NCBI GenBank assembly: GCA_963842455.1
Contig: CAWJHE010000011.1
Span: 113,002-177,001, forward strand
Length of the DNA stretch: 64,000 bases
Direction of reading: 5' to 3'
From: CAWJHE01 sp963842455
GTDB lineage: Bacteria > Chloroflexota > Anaerolineae > Anaerolineales > UBA4823
In this document: piece by piece, positions 57,093 through 64,000 of the stretch
Numbering within the stretch: the first letter of the stretch is position 1
Layout: every line of letters begins with the position of its first letter
Translations under genes and position numbers: made by a program
The notes under the pieces: model-generated
Told to the model about the DNA's origin: nothing
What the model saw: only the letters and a program-made list of their open reading frames with translations
Databases searched by the model: none

Positions 57093-58085
57093 GTGAAACT
57101 GATCATCCAGATTCCATGTTATAACGAGGCGTTAACCTTACCAGCCACCTTACAGGCCCTTCCCAGGCAATTAGGATCCATTGATTGCATAGAATGGCTG
57201 ATCATTGACGACGGCTCCAGCGACAATACCGCACAGATCGCATTCCAACATGGAGTAGATCATATTGTCCGCTTGAAGCAACATTCTGGCCTGGCGGCTG
57301 GATTTATTGCTGGGCTGGAAGCCTGCTTAAAATTAGGGGCTGATATCATCGTGAACACCGATGCCGACAATCAATACCGGGCAGATGATATCGCTAAGTT
57401 AATCCTGCCAGTTCTCGATGGCAAGGCAGATATGGTTGTTGGGGACCGAGGCGTCAATACAACACATAACTTTTCGCCCCTCAAACGTAGCCTGCAGAGA
57501 TTGGGCAGTTGGGTCATCGCAAAGGCATCCGACCTGGATATCCCCGATGCAACCAGCGGTTTCAGAGCCCTGAGCCGCGAAGCTGCTTTACGGACGATTG
57601 TAGTCAGTGAGTATTCATACACATTGGAGACTTTGATCCAGGCAGGATCTCATCACGCGGCTGTCCAATTTGTTCCTGTCAGGACCAATCCCCAAACTCG
57701 CCCATCCCGGTTGATGCGCAATATCCCCCATTATTTAATCAATTCGATCCAAACCATTCTGCGAGCGTATACCATGTACCGACCTTTAAGAGTTTTCAGC
57801 TTGATCAGTGCGTTTTTTGTCCTTGCAGGAGTTGCGCTTGGTATTCGATTTTTATTCTATTACATCAACGGCCAAGGGGGCGGGCATATCCAATCCCTTA
57901 TTTTGACGGCAGTCTTGATCATTGTAGGCTTTCAAACCTTTCTAATTGGGTTGGTGGCAGACCTGATCGGCTTCAATCGACGGATCTTAGAAGAAACACT
58001 GTATCGAGTCCGGAGATTAGAGCTGGACAACCCGTACGAAAGTCCCAATTCAAGCAGCCAAAATGTAGAAGACACAGGTGCCTAG
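57093..58085 (+). CDS. Family 2 glycosyltransferase, DPM1/polyprenyl-phosphate type
   Basis: 330 aa, GTG start. The GT-A domain has IQIPCYNEALTLPATLQAL, IIDDGSSDNT, and DxD-like NTDADNQY, then DATSGFRALSREA. Two C-terminal membrane helices (about 230-255 and 265-290: VFSLISAFFVLAGVALGIRF, LILTAVLIIVGFQTFLIGL) anchor it. Such enzymes move a sugar from a nucleotide donor to a polyprenyl phosphate that feeds membrane glycosyltransferases, such as the next gene, whose start it overlaps by 8 nt. Confidence 0.92.
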   Translation: MKLIIQIPCYNEALTLPATLQALPRQLGSIDCIEWLIIDDGSSDNTAQIAFQHGVDHIVRLKQHSGLAAGFIAGLEACLKLGADIIVNTDADNQYRADDIAKLILPVLDGKADMVVGDRGVNTTHNFSPLKRSLQRLGSWVIAKASDLDIPDATSGFRALSREAALRTIVVSEYSYTLETLIQAGSHHAAVQFVPVRTNPQTRPSRLMRNIPHYLINSIQTILRAYTMYRPLRVFSLISAFFVLAGVALGIRFLFYYINGQGGGHIQSLILTAVLIIVGFQTFLIGLVADLIGFNRRILEETLYRVRRLELDNPYESPNSSSQNVEDTGA

Positions 58086-60576
58086 GTTTTTCTTTCGTCC
58101 CACCTGGATGGTCATCGCTCTTTTGACCATCTTGTTAACAACCGGTTGCGCTTCCTTTTCCAAACTTGAACAACCGGTGATTAGCCATGATTATTCTCTG
58201 AATTCGACCGTTTCGCTAGGTCAATCGATTCTGGCGAGATATGACGGTCTGCAGAACATATCTATCTTTATGCAACCGGAAGTCAATGGCGAGGGTTCAA
58301 TCCATTTAGCGCTTTATCCTTCGCCAGACCAATCAACACTGCTTGCTGAAGCATCCATTCCCAGCAGCGAGATAACCTCCCCCAGTTACTACACCTTTGC
58401 ATTTCCGCCATTGCCTCATTCAAACCTGAAAGATTTTTATTTTTCACTTACCTATGTTGGCGACGGCAGTGTATTGGTTGGTTTAGCGCCAGGCAGCGTT
58501 TACTTGAACGGCTCTATCTATTTAAATAATACCCCGCAGGATGCACAGTTTGCCTTTTCAACAGGTCATCAAACCGCGTATGCAGCCCTAGGATTGCTCA
58601 AAGAGGGCCTTTACTGGCTATTATGGATCACGGCTGCGATTTTCTTATTTATTATTCCAGGTTGGGCATTGCTGAGCGCTTTCTATCACAATTGGGAAAG
58701 TCTGTATTGGACTACAAAGCTTGGACTGGCAACCGCGGCCAGCCTGCCGGTGTATCCTGTCCTCATGCTATGGACCAACCTGTTTGGAATCCGTCTCGGA
58801 GCCTTATACGCCTTTATCCCACCTGTTCTGGGCGTTGTTTTTTTATTTTGGAAGTCCAGACCCTTCAAGAATAAGCTAAGGAATCCTTTTTCAGATTGGA
58901 AACATGGGTTTTCTAAATTACTCCAATTGAATGCAGAAACCTGGGCAGATTTAACATTTATCCTGGTTTTGGGAATAATCATCTTCATTCGTTTTTGGGC
59001 TGTGCGCAATCTCGAAATACCCATGTGGGGCGATTCTTACCAGCACTCTGTAATAGCCCAGCTTCTGGTAGACAATCATGGTCTTTTCACCTCCTGGCAA
59101 TCTTACGCCGATAATGTGACCTTCTCCTATCATTTTGGATTTCACAGCCTTGTCGCTGTGTTCCATTGGCTGACCAAGTTACCCATACCCCTGTCCACAT
59201 TGTGGACCGGACAGATTCTGAATGTCCTGGCTGTCCTCGCTTTGCTTCCGCTGGCTTCGCTCTTGGGTCGTACACGTTGGGCCGGTGTTGCAGCGCTCTT
59301 GTCGGCTGGAGTGCTTTATCAAATACCCAATTTTTATGTCAATTGGGGCAGATACCCTCAGCTTGCTGGTCAGGTGATCTTAGGCGGCCTTGTCTGGCTG
59401 CTTTACGATTGGTTTGAACACAAAGAAAAGAATTATTCTGCAGCCGTGTACTTATGCCTTATTTTTGCAGGTCTGGCAATGACCCATTATCGCATTGTCA
59501 TCATGGCCGTGCTTTTCATGGCCGCCTATGGTCTGCTTTACCTGAGAAAATCAAATGCCACCATCCTGACTCTGAAAACCATCATGCTCAGCGCAGGTTC
59601 ATTCACCCTGTTCCTCCCCTGGTTTAGCCGCGCCTTCTCCAGCGACCTGGTTCAATGGTTACAGAAAAAGTTGAGTGTCCAGGTTCAACAGAGCTCAGAA
59701 AATGCCTTATCGATCCAAGATATCGGATTAATCGGGGCATATATTCCGGCAGTCTTCTGGCTGGCCCTGATATTCTCTATCGCCTGGGGGTTGTGGAAGC
59801 GCGAGAAGGGGATCGCTCTGATCAGTCTTTGGTGGCTATTCATCTTTGTCGCTGCCAATCCACAGTGGTTAAATCTTCCCAGTGAAGATATATTGGACAG
59901 TTTTGTGATCCTCATCGCAGCCTATTTCCCAGCAGCGATCATCATTGGCGCAGCTTTTGGCTGGATCATCACCAGCCTGGAAACAAAGGTTTTCGGATAT
60001 AAGCAATACCGTTTGGTAAGCGTTAGTTTCCTGCCCTTATTGCTTGCTCTCGTATGCATTGTTGGCCTTTATGCCGGGAGAGCACGTTTATTTGATATCC
60101 AAGTTCCCGCACACACCTTGGTAACGCGACCAGATTTACGCGCATTTGATTGGATCCAAAAGAATACACCCGAGCATGCTTCCTTCCTGGTCAATAGTTT
60201 CTTTGCTTATGACAACAACCTGATTGTTGGCTCAGACGCAGGCTGGTGGTTGCCTTTATTAGCCAACCGGCGCACTTCTCTTCCCCCGCTTACCTATGGA
60301 ATTGAAAGAGGTCCAACCAGTGATTATCGAGTATGGATCAACCAGCTTCCGGCGGAAATTTTAGCTAAAGGGATCACCCATCCGGATGTTCTCAACCTGA
60401 TTCGAGACCGTGATTTCGACTTTATCTACATCGGTCAACAACAGGGTGCGGTCAATTCCAATGGTTCTTTTTTAGATCTTGGCGTGCTTGTGGCAGATCC
60501 CCATTTCGAACCGGTCTATCACCAGGATCGAGTATGGATCTTCAGCATCCTGGAGCTTGAGGAAGACAAGCCATGA
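58078..60576 (+). CDS. Large polytopic membrane protein, putative GT-C-type glycosyltransferase
   Basis: 832 aa, GTG start inside the end of the previous gene. The N-terminus (VIALLTILLTTGCASFSK) has a lipobox-like LTTGC, then about 120 residues of beta-rich extracellular domain. From about residue 170 onward there are roughly 12 hydrophobic segments. WGDSYQHSVIAQLLVDNHGL contains an acidic motif in a loop after a transmembrane helix, as in GT-C enzymes using polyprenyl-linked sugars. The last 150 residues are a soluble outer domain (RPDLRAFDWIQKNTPEHASFL). Operon position after the DPM1-like enzyme and before two GT4 enzymes supports a glycan-assembly role; the substrate is unknown. Confidence 0.75.
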   Translation: MPRFFFRPTWMVIALLTILLTTGCASFSKLEQPVISHDYSLNSTVSLGQSILARYDGLQNISIFMQPEVNGEGSIHLALYPSPDQSTLLAEASIPSSEITSPSYYTFAFPPLPHSNLKDFYFSLTYVGDGSVLVGLAPGSVYLNGSIYLNNTPQDAQFAFSTGHQTAYAALGLLKEGLYWLLWITAAIFLFIIPGWALLSAFYHNWESLYWTTKLGLATAASLPVYPVLMLWTNLFGIRLGALYAFIPPVLGVVFLFWKSRPFKNKLRNPFSDWKHGFSKLLQLNAETWADLTFILVLGIIIFIRFWAVRNLEIPMWGDSYQHSVIAQLLVDNHGLFTSWQSYADNVTFSYHFGFHSLVAVFHWLTKLPIPLSTLWTGQILNVLAVLALLPLASLLGRTRWAGVAALLSAGVLYQIPNFYVNWGRYPQLAGQVILGGLVWLLYDWFEHKEKNYSAAVYLCLIFAGLAMTHYRIVIMAVLFMAAYGLLYLRKSNATILTLKTIMLSAGSFTLFLPWFSRAFSSDLVQWLQKKLSVQVQQSSENALSIQDIGLIGAYIPAVFWLALIFSIAWGLWKREKGIALISLWWLFIFVAANPQWLNLPSEDILDSFVILIAAYFPAAIIIGAAFGWIITSLETKVFGYKQYRLVSVSFLPLLLALVCIVGLYAGRARLFDIQVPAHTLVTRPDLRAFDWIQKNTPEHASFLVNSFFAYDNNLIVGSDAGWWLPLLANRRTSLPPLTYGIERGPTSDYRVWINQLPAEILAKGITHPDVLNLIRDRDFDFIYIGQQQGAVNSNGSFLDLGVLVADPHFEPVYHQDRVWIFSILELEEDKP

Positions 60577-61691
60577 GAATTTGCCTGGTCGGACCCGTTT
60601 ACCCTTATCGAGGCGGTATTGCCCACCACACTGCCATGTTGGCCTCTGCGCTCGAAAAACACGGTCACTTTGTTCACACGATTTCCTTCAGAAGGCAATA
60701 TCCCGCATGGTTGTATCCCGGAAAATCAGATAAAGACCCAAGCGAGCATCCTATTCGCACACAGGCAGCTTTCATCCTGGACCCATTGCTCCCATGGAGT
60801 TGGGAACAAGCGGTGCGAGAAATCCAGAAATCCCAACCCACTTTGGTCATCACGCAATGGTGGACCACGTTTTGGGCGCTACCTTTTTTCTACTTGAATG
60901 CCAGGTTAAGGAAATCAGGCATCAAAACCGTTTTCTTGATCCACAATGTGATGCCACATGAGCAGCGCATTTGGGATCGTTGGCTTTCAAAGCTAGCCCT
61001 GATGCAAGCAAATGAATATATCGTCCAAACCCAAGCAGAATCAGAGCGGTTGAGAAGACTGATTCCAAAGGCAAGCATACACCTTTGCTACATCCCTCCC
61101 TATTTCGATTTAAACTCAAGGACTCTATCCAAAGAAGATGCCCGGAGAGATTTAGGCCTGCCTCGCGATGAAAAGATTTTTCTATTCTTCGGGATCGTTC
61201 GACCGTATAAAGGATTACTTTTCTTGCTCGATGCTTTCAAAGCAATGCTACTTGATAAGCCCAATTCTCGCCTGCTGATTGCCGGCGAATTTTGGCAGGA
61301 TAAATCCATCTACCTGGACCGGATCGAGCAATTGGACCTGGCGGAACGAATCAGCATCATCGACCAATATCTACCCAATGAAAAAGTACCCGTGATATTT
61401 GCCGCTGCTGATTGCCTGGTTGCCCCATACACCGCCGGGACACAAAGCGCTGTGGTAAGCACCGGTTTAGCCTTTGGCTTGCCCATGATTATTACAGAAC
61501 AAATTGCCGCAGGCGTATCAGAAGAAAACCTGAGGTCCATTAAGGTTATCGCCCCCCAAGATATCGAAGGTCTAGCCAAAGCTATGGCTGAGATTGAAAT
61601 CACCGGGGAGAAACAACCACCCGAAACCTGTAACGGTGAAAATGATTGGGTCCTCATGGCAAAGACCATTGAAAAGATCGAATCTTCATGA
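60573..61691 (+). CDS. Family 4 glycosyltransferase
   Basis: 372 aa. GT-B fold with an N-terminal acceptor domain (RICLVGPVYPYRGGIAHHTA) and C-terminal nucleotide-sugar domain: KIFLFFGIVRPYKGLLFLLDA, RLLIAGEF, RISIIDQYLPNEKVPVIFAAAD, and APYTAGTQSAVVSTGLAFGLP, which carries the donor-binding loop. No membrane helix; it acts on the cytoplasmic face. It overlaps both neighbours by 4 nt (ATGA) so the cluster is tightly coupled. Confidence 0.92.
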   Translation: MRICLVGPVYPYRGGIAHHTAMLASALEKHGHFVHTISFRRQYPAWLYPGKSDKDPSEHPIRTQAAFILDPLLPWSWEQAVREIQKSQPTLVITQWWTTFWALPFFYLNARLRKSGIKTVFLIHNVMPHEQRIWDRWLSKLALMQANEYIVQTQAESERLRRLIPKASIHLCYIPPYFDLNSRTLSKEDARRDLGLPRDEKIFLFFGIVRPYKGLLFLLDAFKAMLLDKPNSRLLIAGEFWQDKSIYLDRIEQLDLAERISIIDQYLPNEKVPVIFAAADCLVAPYTAGTQSAVVSTGLAFGLPMIITEQIAAGVSEENLRSIKVIAPQDIEGLAKAMAEIEITGEKQPPETCNGENDWVLMAKTIEKIESS

Positions 61692-62899
61692 GAATCTTGT
61701 TTTTGCTCACCCAGGATCTGGAGAGCCCTACGGGCATTGGACGCTATTATCCATTAGCCAAGTATCTTACATTGCTTGGGAACCAGGTAACCATCGTGGC
61801 GCTGCACTCCAATTTTTCCAGGCTCAAATCAAAGAGCTTTCTTATCGAAGGTGTGCAAGTACATTATGTAGCCCAAATGCACGTACTCAAACAAGATAAC
61901 CTGAAAATCTATTTTTCAAACACCCGACTGATCGCACTGGCCATCCAGGCAACGATACAGCTCAGTAGAGCAGCCTTAAGCATCCCGGCTGATATCATCC
62001 ATCTTGGAAAACCTCATCCAATGAATAGCCTGGCCGGTCTGTTTGCCCGTTTGTTCAAGAGGAGAACCCTCTTTTTAGATTATGATGACTATGAAGCAGC
62101 CTCGGGGCATTTTGAAAATCGCTGGCAAAAAATGATTGTCCAGCTTTTTGAAGAATGGGTTCCGCACTGGGCGCACCATATCACGACAAATAACCATTTT
62201 CTCAAAGAACGCTTACTCAATAACCGCATTCCTGATCAAAAAATCACAATCCTACCGAACGGCGTCGATATCGAGCGGTTTTTACTTCAACATCAAGACG
62301 AAATCGAAAACTTGAGATCTAAGGTTGGTTTTCAGAATAAGAAAGTTGTCGCCTTTATCGGCAGCTTGAGCCTTCCCAGCCATCCGGTCGATCTATTGAT
62401 AGAGGCTTACCGATTTGTAGCCAGCGAACTGCCGGACGCCGCCCTGCTCATCGTGGGTGGAGGAGAGGAACTAAACAATCTGCATCGGCGTGCAGTCGAG
62501 TCAGGTAGTTCAGCAAGCACTTACTTTACCGGATACGTACAGCCATCAGAAATCCCTTCCTATTATCGCCTGGCTGATGTGGTCATTGATCCAGTTTATA
62601 ATGACTCAAGCGCTCGCGGACGATTACCATTAAAGATGTTCGAAAGCTGGGTCACTGGGACGCCTTTTATCAGCTCCGATGTTGGCGATCGCAAAATGTT
62701 GCTTGGCGAACCGCCGGCCGGTTTATTGGTTGAGCCTGGAAATGCTCGAGAATTAGCTAACGGCATCTTGAAAATCTTACAGGATCAAGCTTTTTCCCGT
62801 TTGCTGATTGAGAGAGGACTGGTCCGTGTACAAGAATATGATTGGAAAAAACTGGCAGCCATGATGGATAAAGTTTATCAAGGAAGGTTCCAGGTGTGA
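61688..62899 (+). CDS. Family 4 glycosyltransferase
   Basis: 403 aa. N-terminal FLLTQDLESPTGIGRYYPLAKYL, C-terminal KKVVAFIGSLSLPSHPVDLLI, ALLIVGGGEELNNL, TYFTGYVQPSEIPSYYRLADV and FESWVTGTPFISSDVGDRKMLL: GT-B fold of the GT4 family. It is in the same operon as the preceding enzyme (4-nt overlap) but is not a close copy. It probably adds a different residue to the same glycan or glycolipid. Confidence 0.92.
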   Translation: MRILFLLTQDLESPTGIGRYYPLAKYLTLLGNQVTIVALHSNFSRLKSKSFLIEGVQVHYVAQMHVLKQDNLKIYFSNTRLIALAIQATIQLSRAALSIPADIIHLGKPHPMNSLAGLFARLFKRRTLFLDYDDYEAASGHFENRWQKMIVQLFEEWVPHWAHHITTNNHFLKERLLNNRIPDQKITILPNGVDIERFLLQHQDEIENLRSKVGFQNKKVVAFIGSLSLPSHPVDLLIEAYRFVASELPDAALLIVGGGEELNNLHRRAVESGSSASTYFTGYVQPSEIPSYYRLADVVIDPVYNDSSARGRLPLKMFESWVTGTPFISSDVGDRKMLLGEPPAGLLVEPGNARELANGILKILQDQAFSRLLIERGLVRVQEYDWKKLAAMMDKVYQGRFQV

Positions 62900-63032
62900 G
62901 GTTTACCTTCATAAAACACGACTGACAGAGGAAAGGTATAATCAAAGAAATATCTACCTCGAAAAATGATAAAACTAAGGGAATTCATTTTCAGCAGGAT
63001 TGCAAGCAGCTTTTCTAAACTTTTGAACCCAT

Positions 63033-64000
63033 ATGACTGATATCCTTTTATGTTGCCCGGCATGCAAACAAAATCTTGATGGCTCTGACAATAGGCTGTT
63101 TTGCCCTCAATGTCAGTTAACCTTTCCAATAAAACTTGGCATACCAGATCTGCGATATCCCCAAAACGAATCCGGAAGCGGTAGCGGAACCAAGGAGAAT
63201 GAATTAATCAATCGTTTTTCAACCTCAACTTTCGAGGAAATGGTCTTGGTTCTCCTGGATGGTGCTCACCTTTCTGAAAAGATCATGAATAAAACCTTGA
63301 TCTACTATCGTACTCAGGATGTACGCTCCGAAAAGATGGTGAGCATGCTGATCACACGCTATCAAGAACATTTTAACAACCCACCATTTGAAAATGTGCT
63401 GGATTTGGGCTGTGGCTCTGGCGGTGCGGCTGGCTCCTTATCAAGAAGATTCCGAAAGATTTTCAGCATCGATGAGGATATGGTGCAACTGATCCTGGCA
63501 AAGAAGTATTTTGAAGAAAAGCATATCGACAATGTCGTTCTTATATGCGCCAGGGCGCAGGCTTTACCTTTTTCTAACGCCTGTTTTGATTATGTCCAGG
63601 CGATCAACCTCATCGAACACTTAGAAGATGCAATACACCAGGTTATCCAGGAAATCTATCGCACATTGAAAATCGGCAGTGGATTTGCTGCCGATTCTCG
63701 CAATCGCTTTGATATTTTTATGCCTGAACCTCATTCTGGGATCAGATTTCTCGGCTTTTTACCCAGAAAGCTCATTCCCGATTTTGTCCGGAGAACAACT
63801 GGCAATCACTATCTAAGCACAAGGCTGTTATCCTATCGTGAATTAGCTTCAGTTGCCAGGAAAACTTTTACTCATTTCAAAATTGTCTTACCAATTTTGG
63901 AGGCATATGGTCAATCAGAGCGCTATGATAAAGTATTAAAAACGCTCGAAAAATTCGATCTACTAAAAATCCTGGTTATAAGTTGTATCAGTACGCATAT
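63033..64000 (+). CDS. Class I SAM-dependent methyltransferase with N-terminal zinc ribbon (3' end outside window)
   Basis: Open for at least 322 codons and running off the window. The N-terminus is a small Trm112-like zinc ribbon (CCPACKQNLDGSDNRLFCPQC). The Rossmann SAM-binding motif is NVLDLGCGSGGAAGSL, followed by IDEDM, CARAQALPFS and the NLIEHLED post-motif. Methyltransferases of this build modify sugars or glycolipids in polysaccharide clusters and some act on ubiquinone-like targets; the context favours the former. The start ATG at 63033 has no strong ribosome-binding site. The 133-bp gap upstream is otherwise empty. Confidence 0.88.
   Translation, partial: MTDILLCCPACKQNLDGSDNRLFCPQCQLTFPIKLGIPDLRYPQNESGSGSGTKENELINRFSTSTFEEMVLVLLDGAHLSEKIMNKTLIYYRTQDVRSEKMVSMLITRYQEHFNNPPFENVLDLGCGSGGAAGSLSRRFRKIFSIDEDMVQLILAKKYFEEKHIDNVVLICARAQALPFSNACFDYVQAINLIEHLEDAIHQVIQEIYRTLKIGSGFAADSRNRFDIFMPEPHSGIRFLGFLPRKLIPDFVRRTTGNHYLSTRLLSYRELASVARKTFTHFKIVLPILEAYGQSERYDKVLKTLEKFDLLKILVISCISTH

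Noticed and set aside
1..64000. CRISPR arrays, tRNA, rRNA genes, prophage or complete insertion sequences
   Set aside because: No regularly spaced short repeats, cloverleaf-like sequences, rRNA segments, transposases or phage genes were seen on either strand.

Overview
The window looks like part of a member of the Chloroflexota, probably an Anaerolineae-type anaerobe or facultative anaerobe. This is inferred from gene content: secreted proteins ending in a short ...FLPLVxR-type tail, C25 (gingipain-like) peptidases without a type IX sorting domain, a very large BTAD/AAA/TPR regulator, split glycine decarboxylase (gcvPA/gcvPB) and many Ser/Thr-rich or DUF11-type surface proteins. No rRNA or tRNA gene is present to confirm it. 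Base composition is middling (roughly mid-40s % GC by eye).

Layout. 0-6.5 kb holds housekeeping and membrane genes: the end of a P-type cation ATPase, a small membrane protein, a radical SAM protein, a Ser/Thr kinase with a HEAT-like partner, mscL, and the pentose-phosphate pair rpe-rpiA. 6.8-29 kb is an accessory surface/peptide region. It has three secreted C25 peptidases, two paralogous DUF11-type surface proteins, three c-di-GMP-I (GEMM-I) riboswitches, a compact RiPP operon (PqqD-like recognition protein, radical SAM/SPASM maturase, 53-aa Cys-containing precursor, HPr-kinase-like protein), an S26-type signal peptidase-like gene, and a second RiPP locus that reads as a lasso-peptide set (precursor, asparagine-synthetase-like cyclase, HPr-kinase-like protein). 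29-36 kb is regulatory: a BTAD regulator, a YceI-like protein, and a NarX/NarL-like two-component pair. 36.6-40.3 kb encodes a bc-type electron-transfer module (YwiC-like protein, cytochrome b, a nine-haem-site cytochrome c, Rieske protein). 40.4-44.8 kb has two small membrane proteins and a tandem glycine riboswitch controlling gcvH-gcvPA-gcvPB. 44.9-50.8 kb has a TGS-domain nucleoside kinase, a Ser/Thr-rich membrane protein and a large secreted M23 protein. 50.8-56.9 kb, on the minus strand, is a fructosamine-type (frl-like) catabolic operon with ABC importer, kinase, SIS-domain deglycase and GntR regulator, and two identical palindromic operators. 57-64 kb is a polysaccharide/glycolipid glycosyltransferase cluster running off the window.

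How it fits together. Two strong sigma70-like promoters drive nearly identical c-di-GMP riboswitch leaders in front of the two surface proteins, and a third riboswitch precedes a hybrid surface-protein/C25 peptidase. Cell-surface adhesion and proteolysis therefore appear to be set by one second messenger. Both RiPP loci carry an HPr-kinase-like protein.

A caution for the reader: about a dozen genes are interrupted by single-base shifts. Nearly all correspond to one extra base and many lie in short homopolymers, so most are probably sequencing or assembly errors, not true pseudogenes. For those genes I give the span of the whole gene.
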